64,000 nt of DNA, taken from positions 167,620,993-167,684,992 of the forward strand of contig CM060975.1 of the NCBI GenBank assembly GCA_030765065.1. The letters are read 5' to 3'. Origin of the DNA: Deroplatys truncata (Eukaryota > Arthropoda > Insecta > Mantodea > Mantidae). A model generated the notes under the pieces. The model saw only the letters and a list, made by a program, of their open reading frames with translations. It was not told where the DNA came from and made no database searches. Both the position numbers and the translations under genes were made by a program. Positions 24,812 to 35,849 of the stretch are shown here, in pieces; position 1 is the first letter of the stretch, and each line of letters begins with the position of its first letter.

Positions 24812-24840
24812 ACCACGTTTTACTCGAGAGTAAACGTTAC

Positions 24841-24862
24841 TCGCGTTTGGTGAAACCGGCCC
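24841..24862 (-). repeat. Right terminal inverted repeat of Harbinger element
   Basis: Exact reverse complement of 17691-17712, followed by the TTA target duplication. Confidence 0.95.
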
Positions 24863-24865
24863 TTA

Positions 24866-25289
24866 ACCATGTATTTGTTTAAAATGCATTTTAAACCCAA
24901 GCATGTTTCTCGACCATTATAGTTTTACAGGTTAATTACATTCTGATACCGCCGACCTTTTATAATTATATGTGTCGCTTCTCGGTATGCCAGCTGCCAC
25001 TGTCTACTGTATACACATGTATGCCCTTGTGTTTTGCTGGTGAAAAACTTGAGCACTGAGTCTGACTACTACTACTTGAGTCAACCATACAGTATCTCGA
25101 TCGCCTAGCGCCCTCACTGCGCGTTGTCTGTCTGCCCTCTCTCCAGCTAATCTTTAAGAGTGTTGTTCGACTTCTCCTTCTCAAGTCTCTCTTCCTTCTC
25201 CACCAGCTTTTGTTTCTTTAATTCCACGTCACGGTTCAGTCTGAGCAAATTTATTAATATGCAGCCTTCAGATTTCCACGGCCACAGGT
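24866..25289. other. No recognisable feature
   Basis: Sequence between the Harbinger end and minisatellite array 2. The last part (GTAACGTGGATTACCACG) is related to array 1 near 15.84 kb. A short open frame on the minus strand has no family motifs. Confidence 0.4.
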
Positions 25290-26063
25290 AACGTGGATTA
25301 CCACGTAACATTGTACGTCTGCGTGTGAGTGTGTTGAGATTTGTGTGTGAGTGTGTTGAGATGTGTATGCATGTGTGTGTATGTGTTGAAGTTTGTGTAT
25401 GTGTTGAGATGTGTGAGGTGCATATCTACATGTGTGAGTGTATTGAGATGTGGAGTGTGTTTATATGTGTGTGAGCGTGTTGCGATTTACATGTGTGAGT
25501 GTGTTGAAATGTGTGAGGTGTTTGTGTATGTGTGTGAGTGTGCTGAGATGTGTTACGTGTCTGTGTTGAGATTTGTGTGTATGTGTGTGTTGAGATGTGT
25601 GAGGTGACTGTGTATAGGTGTGAGTGTCTTGAAATGTGTGGAGTGTGTTTATATGTGTCTGAGTGTGTTGAGATTTACATGTGTGAGTGTGTTGAGATGT
25701 GTGAGGTGTTTGTGTATGTGTGTGAGTATGAGTGTGCTGAGATGTGTGACGTGTCTGTGTTTAGATTTGTGTGTATGTGTGTGTGTGTGTGTGTGTGTGT
25801 TGAGATGTGTGAAGTGACTGTGTATGGGTGTGCCTGTGTTAAGATTTGTGTGTGCGTGTGTGTGTGCGCTGAGATATGTGGGAGTGTGTTGAGATGTGTG
25901 AAGTGTCTGTGTTATGTGTGTGAGTATATTGAGATGTGTAAGATTTCTGTGTGTGAACGTATTGAGGTTTGTGTATGTGTGTGTGTGTGTTAGATATGTA
26001 TGAATGTCTTGAGATGTGTGAAGTGTTTGTGTATGTGTGTATGTTATGTGTGAGCGTGTTCAG

Positions 26064-26107
<44 letters not shown>

Positions 26108-26155
26108 CTGTGTGAACTATGTGTGTGAAATGCGCGTGGGTGTGTTGAGTTGTGT
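25290..26155. repeat. TG-rich degenerate minisatellite, array 2
   Basis: About 0.87 kb of GTGTGTTGAGATGTGTGAGGTGT-type units, ending in a pure TG run (26068-26106). It begins with the same GTGGATTACCACGTAAC junction sequence as an internal part of array 1, which suggests duplication from it. The Cys/Val-rich open frames on the plus strand are artefacts of the repeat. Confidence 0.95.
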
Positions 26156-26439
26156 ATATACACCAGTTCTCGCCACAGAATTGCCAATACTACTTCGGTA
26201 ATATTCTGACAGCACTCCCAACATTAAAACGGATTTTACCCAAGTTTAGAAAAGTCGAAATTGCATACTACTCAAAAATTCTGCGTTACATTCACATGAC
26301 TTTTCTGCCTATTGTTACATATTGGGTGAGGGCCAAAAGGGTTCCAGTAAAAGTATTAAATTTTAATCACCCCAACATGCACATGGAGAAACGTAGCTAC
26401 AGACACTGCAAAAGGACCGGGACCTTCATGTTCACATTC

Positions 26440-26690
26440 AGCTGAAGCGTGACATGACAATCATCGTGTCTGCCAATATTTGTAAGATGTTGAACTTTTG
26501 TTTTTGAGTTGTATTGTTCACAGACACACACAACGCACATACACACATACACACGAACCTTTTTATAAAACTGCTTTATTTTTTATTCCGGGAGTGTCAA
26601 AATGTGTATTTTCGATGAAAATTCATTATTGATTTTTGAGTGGAATGCAATACTTCCTCTACTTATTATAGGTAATTAGTAGAAAAAGTA
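26440..26690 (+). repeat. Unnamed repeat family X, copy 2 (3' part)
   Basis: Shares with other copies the order TTTTTGAGTTGTATTGTTCACAGACACACAC, GAACCTTTTT, GTATTTTCGATGAAA, GAGTGGAATGCAATAC, and a terminal hairpin (CCTCTACTTATT / AATTAGTAGAAA). Confidence 0.6.
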
Positions 26691-27475
26691 AAGCTGTATA
26701 AGTACTGCTCTTACCGTTAAATATGCACGAACAATCGCGATTCAGTATCTTAAATTAGTATGAACTAAAGTAACACTAAGTTTATTAAAATATCGCTGAA
26801 ATTCAAATACTCATTTGCGTATATTTCTCAAAACTACAAGTTATCGCTAACACTTATGAAACCGCGTACAATGTGATGTTTTGGCTGATATGTATTTACT
26901 TATTCATGCTTAATCAACAAGGTAAAGAATTCCACACCGAATTTTCATTTCATATTTATCGCAAATTATACAGTTTTAATATAAAATGTACTTTAAAGTA
27001 ATACTTTTATTTATTTTCAAGCATTTGGTACAATTTATTTACTCAGAACCGTACGGTGTCAATCTATTAAGCTTAATGGCTGGAAGTTAATTCAAAGTTC
27101 TTTATGCGTTGAGATGGAATCGGTTAGCGAGGCACGGATGAACGGTGACGCAATAGCTTGGAAGCAAAGGCACACAGTCTGTTACCTCCCCCTCTTGAAA
27201 TTAACTAAATCTCCGCATTAGAGCGTATTGCCTGCGCCTGTAACCCTTTGCGATTAGCTGCAAATTCAATCAAAGCTGACAGGTTCACTTCTGTCCTTTT
27301 GCTACTTTACATGTGAATAATTAGGTAAAATAATTCGGATCAAACGGATGGCTGAACGCCGCCAAATTTTCCGTGACGTAGGAAAATTCAAGTAGCACGT
27401 TTATGGTTTTTCTGTAACATGCTATAACTCTAGGTTTACTACAGAGAATTTCTTAATTTTGTAGTTATAATGTTA
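26691..27475. other. No recognisable feature
   Basis: AT-rich DNA; nothing supported. Confidence 0.45.
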
Positions 27476-28462
27476 ATTAGGAATGGGACCTCGATACACT
27501 CGATACTCGGCGATATCAAAGTTTGTCCAATACTTTGAGATGAACCTTCGATACTTTTAAGTTTTGCATTTAGGAAAGTTGTTGGGTTTAACTTTGTGCT
27601 AGATAATAAATGATAGGAGGCGATACTTCACGTTATTGCCTCGCGCTTGTCCCCAAATAGGTGCTAAACTATAGTTCTTGATAGATCGTGACTACGTTTC
27701 CGATGGGTGAATCCATACAACATTCCATAGACACTTGAATCTAAATGGAAACATGCAAAAGAATAGAAGTAGGTAGAGGTACTCATGCAACATGCAGCGT
27801 TAACTGAGTCGCGAATGAAGCTGATTTAATGATGCACTAAATCACATTTCTGCAATAGTTTGGCTTGATGACTCACTCTCAGCCATTACATTTACCTTCT
27901 CCGGTGACCAAAGCCTGTGAATCCAGCAGAAACAAATCAGAACTTAAGACATGAGATAATACAGTGCATGGAAATATTTGTTCTTTCCTTCCATCTGTTG
28001 GTTTGTGTTTACGCATGTCAAGCTCGTATGACGAGCGTAGCTTTCAGGTATACTGCACGAATAATTTACATAATATGGATAGTACATCGCGTAAATGATG
28101 GTTTTCAACACAAAATATGGTTACATAAAGTGGGAAGTAATGAATTATTATTATAATTATGAATTTTAATCATTGTTGGAAAGGTAGAATCAGACGACTG
28201 AAAAATTCAATGTCATATCCGGGATATGAACCATGGATCTCCCGTCTCCGTGGTTCAAATCCCGGCTATGTCATTGAATTTTTCAGTCGTTTGATTCTAC
28301 TTTTCCAACCCTGTCTAACACACGGCTTGTGTGAAAAACAATTAATTCTCTATTATTGTTGTTTCTGTTGTTGTTATCCTTGACCAAAAATATGGGATAT
28401 ATAACCTATGGCATTATCAAGATAAAAAAAATGCAGTGAATTGGAAAATGTCAAACAGGACT
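27476..28462. mobile_element. hAT-like element, copy 2, 3'-truncated with nested insertion
   Basis: Begins TTAGGAATGGGACCTCGATAC and follows copy 1 (4523-5676) collinearly: CTTCACGTTATTGCCTCGC, GACTATAGTTCTTGAT-like, AGCGTTAACTGAGT, GGAAATATTTGTTCTTT and GGGATATATAACCT are shared. Its similarity stops at about 28462, before the far terminal repeat. A palindromic element (about 28170-28350) is inserted where copy 1 has its ATT run. Confidence 0.7.
28170..28350. mobile_element. Palindromic tRNA-like element, copy 1
   Basis: Left arm 28175-28236 pairs with right arm 28248-28309 over 62 bases with about six mismatches, leaving an 11-base loop. The right arm contains a tRNA box B-like GGTTCAAATCCCGG. 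A non-palindromic tail ending AACAATTAATTCT follows and is shared with the second copy at 48.06-48.24 kb. It may be an inverted dimer of a tRNA-SINE fragment or a MITE; the mechanism is unknown. Confidence 0.75.
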
Positions 28463-29599
28463 AGGGACATCAGAAGGCGATATACGCGTAAATTTGCCTA
28501 TACTGGAGAGCAGCCTGGCAGGGGAAATTAAGAAAATGAAGAAAATAAATGGTAAAAAAAGTCGAATATCAGACTTCAGAACAGTAACACGACTCTCACG
28601 AAGAGGAAACGGCTAATGGGGCTACGCTTAGAGATCGCTAGGCGAGCGGGCCACTGTGAATTTGACTCACGTTGTAGTCAATCACAGCGCTCATGTTTGT
28701 TCACCTACGATGAAGTAAGGTATTCAGATATGATTGTGTTGTGAAGTGATATGTGGTGATATTGAGAAGCGACATGCGTTAGGAATAAAGGTCGTTGGCA
28801 TCAAAATGCTGAAGCATGCTTGGAGTTACAATGCATGTTGAAGTATTTAAGTGTGCCTGCATTGGAATACTGCTACCCTTTACAGATTCCGAGACACGAG
28901 AGTAATTGGAGTAACGGCGGCTTCTTTATATGAGTATATCACCGCGTTAGTCGTCTACAATCTTCATCCTCCATCTAAGGGAAAGCCGATTAGCAATTAA
29001 GCTGAAACGACTAGTAATAAGATCAACACAAGTGTATTCAACCATCAGGGCCAGATCCAAGAATTATGCGCCAGAGCTACGAGTGCATGGAGTACGTTCC
29101 GTCGAGTCACGGTCAAATCACCCAGGAGGAGACGGGGTAATATTTAATTTTTATTATTCTCATTATCATTGTACTGAGAAACTGAAGTTATGGAAACTGT
29201 GCCAATATGTAGTATGACTATTATTTCATATTTGTTATCATTCATGTCTTCAAGACATCCACATATGTAATATGGCGAATTTTATATCATTTATGTTTTC
29301 AAGTATTCTTGGTATCGTAGAGGTGTAAAGTGACATTAGAGTCAAAGAAGTGAAATGGGTAAAGATAGTTTGTAAAGCCTGAGAATACAGTTGTGCATAC
29401 CCTTCCTTTGAAAGTCATCGTCCGGTGTATATGATTCCCCTTTGCTATTATCGGCATTTAAGCATTTTTCAAAAATTCAACCAAATTATGGACCATCCCC
29501 AGTTTAGTAACATGAGCGGTGGGGATGTCGCGCTACCACTCTTGCCGAAATAAGTCTTCTCTCACTGGCCGACCGCAACGATATATCGTTCTGGTTCCG
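28463..29599. other. Mostly unassigned; may include 5' part of LINE
   Basis: No motif could be supported from 28463 to about 29500. The last 100 bases may belong to the endonuclease end of the Jockey-like element that follows. Confidence 0.4.
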
Positions 29600-32125
29600 A
29601 CAGCTCTTACCTACCACTCTTACAATCCTGCTGTCTTACGGATATATTAGATGTGGCACTTTTGAAGAACATTAGTTTATCCTTACGCATGGATTCTGAA
29701 CACGCCTCGTCATCTCTACGCTTCATTGTGAAGTTCCATCAGCTTCGTTTACTCCTCGCCTTATCAAAGGAATGCTGAACTGTAAATATTTCCAGAGGCA
29801 GTTGGACCTTGAGTTGCCAGTTCATATCGCCTACGGTCCTGTTCTCATACTGATGCTGCACTTCACGAAGTCTTTAAACACGTCGGTAAAAACTGCTAAC
29901 GGTGTGCCATGTTTTCAAGGGATACACCGCATCATCAAGCGCTTTCCTCAAGAATTGTGGCACACTTGAAAGTCAAACATATAATGCAATGAGAATGGCA
30001 ATACCATAGATTGCTTTCGCAGCGACAAAGATTAGATCAATTAATTCGACAAATCAGGCAAACTCTAGATCGATACTACTTGCCTATCCTTTCGCCAGAA
30101 GATTGCTCTGTATGGAAGGAGAGAAACGGGTGCTTCGGGAACATACTAGTGTAGCCTCTTAAACTTTTAGGACCATGTGTATAAATTAATGTGAGTTTTA
30201 TTTATGGACGCTCTTTAACTACTATGGCGCTTAGCGCCCCATTCTGTATTGAGTGTGAAATAACCGGAAATTTTTCTCTGAGACCTCATTATCAGGCTTG
30301 ATATTCTTTTGTGTGCCGTAAATCTACAACACGGGACCACCGGTTTACTCCCCTTCCGAAGGAAGCCATGCTAGGGATTTTACGAGCGAAAAATTCATAG
30401 CCTTCCGAGGGTTTGAACCCGCAACCTCGGGAACTGGAGGTTAGCATGCTACCCATAAACCACAGAGGACGACACTATGTGTATGAAAACGAAGCTGCAA
30501 AATGTGACGTATTGGCGGATATTTTTCAAACTATATTCACGCCCAATACCAGTGCGAATGTTGAGTTCAGTCAGGATATTGAAACTGGTTGACACTTATT
30601 CCTCGGTTTCAGAGCAGCTCAACTGCACTTTGCCCCGAGAAATTTGGTGGCTTCTTCATAATTCACTCCTAAAATGTTCCAGGGCACAATTTTATCCAAA
30701 ATATTGTTTTAAAACACCTTATCACTAAGGCTTTGGCCTACTTGGCCTCCATATTAATACTACTTTTCGCTTAAGACATTTTTATTATCATGTAAACATG
30801 CTGAGGTTATCGTTCTTCCTAAACCTGAACTACCACTTTCCTTACACTCTAGTTATCGTTCTATTGGCCTATTTCCAAACTTTTTTAAAGAATTATCCAG
30901 AAATTATTAAGCAAATTCGTAACGCACAATGCAGTGATATAATCACACCGACTTGGTTTTCGCAACCACCAAACGCATCAGCTTCTGCGATTAACTGAGG
31001 CAATTGCTCGCGGTTTTGAGCTCAAACAGCAACCGGTCGCAGGATTTATTGGACTTTAAACAAGCTTTTGATTGAGTGTGGCACGCCGGTCTACTCTACA
31101 AACTTCGGAGTATTAGGCTGCCGGATTATCTTTATCATGTGATTGATAGCTTTCTCTCACGTCCAAGTATGAATTGGCCCTACTCTATCCTCTATGCGAC
31201 CAGTCATATCTGGAGAGCCTCAAGTTCCATTTAATTGCTTATGACATACCTGTCTTAACATATCGCCATGTGCGCTAAAGATATTGTCATTTTTACCGCA
31301 CATGCTAATTAGATAGCGCTGCTCACAGACGTCTCGTAATACTCTAGTTCCATGTATTTGACAACTAGAGGATTTATTGGAACCACAAGATATGTGAAAC
31401 CATAATACTTAAATTGTGTCGCTCATTGATCCCACTCCTATTACTTTACAAAGTATTCCCATATACCGTGCTGATGGCACTTAAATATCTTTGCATGCAT
31501 TTTGATCGTCGACCGGACTGAAACTCTCATAGAAATTCAAAATTAAATCTATCTTACTCCAGATTACGCACACTGTATCGTATTGTCAACTACAAGTCTT
31601 TGCAAATGCAGTGTGGTTCTGTTTTGCACAAGTTCTTGCTTCGTTCTCTATTGACATATGCGTGTCCAATTTGGAGAGGGCAGCCGCAAGTAAGGTTAAT
31701 CGTCTGCGGTATTTTAAAAATAAAGCTTTAATTTTTTTTTATTGAACGCACTTTGGCATGACAGAAATTCTCAAATACTTTATGAAGTTGGACTCAGCAC
31801 TATCTCGGCATATATTCCGTCTCAAATTAAAATATTTTTTCATCATTTTCAGTGGTGTAGTGCACTTCTTATTGAGACGAAGACTGATGCGCTTTCCCGG
31901 ATCAGTAGTTGTCTCCTGCAGGACATGATACCTATTTCCGGAAGTGATTCTGAATTAGAAGACTTTCGGTAAACCAAAATGTGGAATTATCTGTACAGTT
32001 TGGTGCCAGAGGGGCCTCATGTGCCTCACCTAAGATTATGTTATATTATTCATTATGTGTTTTATTCCGATTCTGAAGCATATATAATGCTAAACGAATC
32101 TATCCAATAAATAAATTAAATAGAA
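29600..32125 (+). pseudogene. Jockey-like LINE ORF2 remnant
   Basis: Decayed non-LTR retrotransposon polyprotein (target-primed reverse transcription). In order I see an endonuclease-RT linker (LDQLIRQIRQTLDRYYLP, SPEDCSVWK at about 30.02-30.13 kb) and, after a nested SINE, a segment with NVEFSQDIET-like residues. The RT entry follows (AEVIVLPKPELPLSLHSSYR near 30.8 kb), then an AF(D)-type block with ARGFELKQQ (31.0 kb) and SGEPQ (31209-31223). The catalytic FADDTALL equivalent reads AN-stop-IALL at 31304 onward, so both Asp are lost. The C-terminus (SQILYEVGLSTISAYI) lies at 31.77 kb. The element ends near an AATAAATAAATTAAA tail at 32.11 kb. Frames change repeatedly, so it is long dead. Clade assignment is by motif style. 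Confidence 0.8.
30186..30474 (-). mobile_element. tRNA-derived SINE nested in LINE
   Basis: Minus-strand copy of the family at 34.53-34.82 kb. The head near 30470 carries a tRNA-like box A, and its box B reads GGGTTCAAACCC. The body includes TAAAATCCCTAGCATGGCTTCC, and the tail TCCATAAATAAAACTCA. Flanks are similar (CCATGTGTATAAA at 30173-30185, CTATGTGTATGAAA at 30475-30488), consistent with a diverged target duplication. The LINE reading continues on both sides, so the SINE inserted into it. Confidence 0.85.
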
Positions 32126-32529
32126 ATTGAAGCTTACTTAATTTCACCACATAAAAGCCATCATCATTTAAGCATTTCTCATATCCTTCCGCGAACTTTG
32201 AAATTCCCGTGTTGTAATCGGCTGTCGCCAGTCCATTAAGCTTGACTTCGGACACAATTTACCAAGCAAAGAATGAGAACGTTTTGCCAAGGAAACCAAT
32301 TGACCTTGGAGAGAAGCCCAATAGCCAACTGCGCAGCGGTATTTCGCAAACGGTCTTTACTTCCTGGATTACACTCGTATGGATACAGCGTCATGTTTCT
32401 CAAATAAATATATCAGTACACTTCCAAACTACCGAAATCCGAAGAAACACGCAAGTCATTGCTCTATATATTGGCAATGTTCTGATTTCAATATACTACT
32501 ATAAAGCACTTGAAACGAATGGCTAATAA
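32126..32529. other. No recognisable feature
   Basis: Unassigned sequence between LINE and mariner-like element; one short open frame has no motifs. Confidence 0.4.
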
Positions 32530-33831
32530 AGCGTATTACAACAAGAGTGTCCTATCTTTAACATGTGATAGCTGCTGTTGTTATTGAGTTACAGCAGTCA
32601 CTTTTTTCCCGTGGTTACAGTTGTTATTGACAAATAGCCATGGAACGTTACAGCATTCAGCAACGCGTGAAAATTGTGAAAATTTATTATCAAAATGTAT
32701 CCTCTATTCGGTAAACCTTCCGTGTATTGCGTGAAGTTTACGGTGTGCATAATCGTCCCTGCGAGAGAACGATTCAGCGTTTGATCGATAAATTTGAAAG
32801 AAGTGGTTCTGTCAGCGATCAAAGAACGCCTGTACGTAATCGATGTAAGCATTTCAACGAAAACATAGGCGCCGTTCGTGGCAGTGTACGCGAGAACGGA
32901 AACAAATTAATTGCTCGTCGAGCGCAAGAATTGGGGCTCTCGCCGACCACAACTTGGCGAATTCTGCATCTCGACTTAAAGTTTCATGCTTACTAAATGG
33001 TGTTAACTCAAGAACTAAAGCCCAACGACCATAGGTTGCGCCGTGTATTCGCTGACTGGGCAATGGAGCAATTGAAAGCTGACCCGGGTGTATGTCGAAA
33101 AATCATCTTCTGCGACGAAGCTCTTTTTGTTTGGATGGTTGTGTTAACAAACAAAATTTCCGCTATTGGAGTAATCACAATCCAATGCAGATTCAAGAAC
33201 GACCACTTCATCCCCAAAAGGCTACTGTGTGGTGTGGAGTTTGGTATGGTGGAGTTATTGGTCCATATTTTTTTCCAAGATGTTGATGGAGAAGCTCTAG
33301 CTGTCAATGGAGAAAGATACCGGGCTCTTATAAGGGACCATTTTTGGCCTCAATTGGATGGTATGGATCTCAGAAACATCTGGTTCCAGCAAGATGGTGC
33401 CACATGTCATACTGCTCTCGAAACAATCAATATTTTGAAGGAGAAGTTCAGAGGTTTCATAGTTTACCGTGGTGGTGATGTTAATTGGCCCCCGAGGTCA
33501 TGTTATTTAACGCCGTTGGATTACTTCTTGTGGGGTTATGTTAAATCTCGAGTTTATGTCAAAAAGCCAGAAACAGTAAATGATCATATGAATAACATCA
33601 CGCGTGTTGTTCGTGAAGTTGGACCTAATTTACGTTCTTCTGTCATTGAAAATTGGGTCAACCGTATACGCGTAACCCAAAGAAGTCGCGGCGGTTACTT
33701 AAATGATGTTCTCTTCCAAACGTAATGACATGAATTATGTTCCAAAATAAAAAATAAATAAACATCTATCATTTATAGAACGTGTTTTATTTAAGTTCAA
33801 AAATAGGATACTCTTATTGAAAGACCCTATA
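32530..33831 (+). mobile_element. Mariner/IS630-type DNA transposon, nearly full length
   Basis: The transposase gene is enclosed by imperfect inverted repeats: the left end contains CAAGAGTGTCCTATCTTT (about 32540-32560) and the right end, reversed, AATAAGAGTATCCTATTTTT (33800-33820). Exact outer ends and the TA duplication are uncertain by a few bases. Confidence 0.75.
32640..33725 (+). pseudogene. Mariner-like transposase, recently inactivated
   Basis: Encodes a transposase of about 360 residues starting MERYSIQQRVKIVKIYY, with an N-terminal helix-turn-helix (CERTIQRLIDKF) and a C-terminal DDE-type catalytic domain. Asp 1 is at 33114-33116 (CDEA), Asp 2 at 33393-33395 (QQDGATCHTA). The third position, normally Asp in RSCDLTPLD, is Tyr (TAT at 33504-33506). 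Other lesions are TAA at 32712-32714, TAA at 32994-32996 (normally Lys), and two compensating one-base frameshifts: 33130-33280 reads correctly only in the next frame (CLDGCVNKQNFRYW, VWCGVWYGG). The C-terminus RSRGGYLNDVLFQT is intact. Few lesions over the full length suggest a relatively young insertion. Confidence 0.93.
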
Positions 33832-34533
33832 ATATACATATGTTTGAAAGTTTCTCACATGTAGTTATAAGTTAAAAGAGAACTGCAAGCCGGTAATGGG
33901 TTCCTTTATTTGTTAACTATATCCCTCTATTCTATTGGCAATCACACCGCATTTCTATTTTACGAAATTTTAGGGTGACCTAAAACTGCATTCATAAAGT
34001 CGGATTGTAACATGCAACTGACGCTCCTCTAATGGACGAAATGTTTGAATATCAAAGTATATTGCCTGTTGTCCGCGACGTTTATACGACAATCATCTTG
34101 AATTATAATCAGGACCGTTATCTGTCCAGTAATGTGATAGTGTGTTGCTGGAAAAGAAAATTACTAGCTGTAGGGTTTAATTTGGTAGGGAGTTGGGATG
34201 TGACATTGAGATATTTACTATTGGCAGAAAGAGAAAGAGATGCAGTTTTTTCCCCCGTGTTTTGCTCTGTGCCCCAACGTTTAGAATGCATTGCATTTCT
34301 GTCGTACAGTCTCTATCACGTGAGGTCGTACATATTCCATTCACCAACACCTTGTATCCTATTAGCGTGTCCTCATCGAGATTAAAACAGATGGATTTTC
34401 TTTGGTGTATTGTTGGAATTCACAAAGATTGTTCGCCATAGGATGGCCCTAATGTCAAGAAATGTAACATGTATACATATTGCGAAATTGAACGTACAGT
34501 AATCTACTAAAGAGTAGGCATTGCACTTGCAGT
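33832..34533. other. No recognisable feature
   Basis: Open frames at 34032-34441 overlap in two frames and show no family motif. I would not call a gene. Confidence 0.4.
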
Positions 34534-34825
34534 CGTACTCCGTGCTGTAGTGGTTACCATGCTAGACTCTAGTTCCCGAGGCCGCGGGTTCAAACCCGGC
34601 GGAGGGTGATGGTTATTTTTCGAGCATAAAATCCTTAGCATGGCTTCCTTCGGAAGGGAAGTAAAGCCTGTCATCCCGTGTCGTAGATTTACGGCGCTTA
34701 ATAGAACCTCAAGCCTGATAAAGAGGCCTCTGAGTAAAATTACCGGTCTTTCACGCCCAATATAGAATAGAGCGCTACGGACCACAGCAGTTAAAGAGCG
34801 TCCATAAATAAAACTCAAATTAATT
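34534..34825 (+). mobile_element. tRNA-derived SINE, full length
   Basis: Plus-strand copy of the family nested at 30186-30474. Head with box A (TAGTGGTTACCATGC) and box B (GGGTTCAAACCCGG), body with AAAATCCTTAGCATGGCTTCC and AGCCTGATAAAGAGGCCTC, 3' tail TCCATAAATAAAACTCA. Pol III transcription is typical of the class. Target duplication is not clear. Confidence 0.85.
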
Positions 34826-35849
34826 TAATTATACTTACATTTGGTAAGGTAGTTACCAGTATTACCGTATAACTAGCTTTGACGATGATTGAAATCGATC
34901 TAAATTCATTTCATTACATCTATCTGGATGGCCACACAGAAAGCTTATTTAACCCTGCCATTTGGTGCATTACTAAGATTGCTTTAACATCAATAATTAC
35001 ACCTCTTCCACCAATATCACGGCTCAAGTTGTCAGGCAGGAATCCTGTATCCATCATTTAGAACCTGGAGTGCCAGTATGAGATGGAGAAATGTATAACC
35101 ATGAATATTGATTCAGAATACATAACTCTTGTGATAATCCTAACTTCTCTAGCCTGTTAGTCTCTGTGAATGTATTTCACATTCGAAAAACAGTAACGTT
35201 TCTATGTTGTCTTTTGCACAATTTGATTTTGAGCAATACTATAAGACGTAATCGTAACCTTTATTGTGTAGATTTGTTAGGATTATCGTAAGGGGAGGGA
35301 GAGAATAACCACTGTTAGTAAGTAATACTCTAAAACTGGACAAAAATGTTAAAATAGACCATGATTTCATTTACGAAAAAAATTTAAATGTTCTTGTTAG
35401 ATGATCCCTAACAACAAATAACGAGATGAGGTCACATAAATAAATTCTCCCACAGCCATCAAAAACAGCTGAAAACTCGAATTGAAGCTTCTGATACTTT
35501 CCATCACTGACACATGTCAAACGTCAGAAAATGAAAATGGAACGGCTATGTATTCCGTTGAGTTCCTCCGTCGGCCGTAATATCCAATTTGATTATCGTT
35601 TCTAATTAGGAATCACCAAAAGCTGTATTTTCGCATTCCGTGAGACTGATTGCTACCATTGTTATATGTGAACATAACAATAAGACTGTAAAATGCGCTC
35701 TGTGAAATCAAAGCACTATTCTGTCAGGGGTGGTGGATAGCCTTTCTCAGAGGTGATGTGAAATGTACAAGGGTTTTCTTCTTTCACTTCATACATTAAC
35801 GCATCTACACTCGATAAATATTCCAATTAGAATGCACCTTTTGTAACTT
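34826..35849. other. No recognisable feature
   Basis: Nothing supported. Confidence 0.45.

Larger units (their letters stand above)
17688..24865. mobile_element. Complete PIF/Harbinger transposon
   Basis: A 7172-bp element (17691-24862) flanked by TTA on both sides (17688-17690, 24863-24865), the target duplication typical of PIF/Harbinger. Its ends are perfect 22-bp inverted repeats beginning GGGCCGGTTTCACC. It carries two convergent spliced genes: a Myb/SANT-like DNA-binding protein on the plus strand from the left end and a HARBI1-type DDE transposase on the minus strand from the right end. Two genes per element is the standard Harbinger arrangement, and both products are needed for movement in the characterised elements. 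The Myb-like gene is intact; the transposase has a lost catalytic Asp and one nonsense codon. A foldback MITE (23537-24165) is nested in the transposase intron. Confidence 0.95.

Noticed and set aside
25341..25993. Cys/Val-rich open frames of up to 147 codons
   Set aside because: They arise from the TG-rich minisatellite; all residues derive from TGT/GTG-type codons and no start context or family motif exists.
34534..34610. Functional tRNA gene
   Set aside because: tRNA-like head of a SINE; a second full SINE copy exists at 30186-30474.
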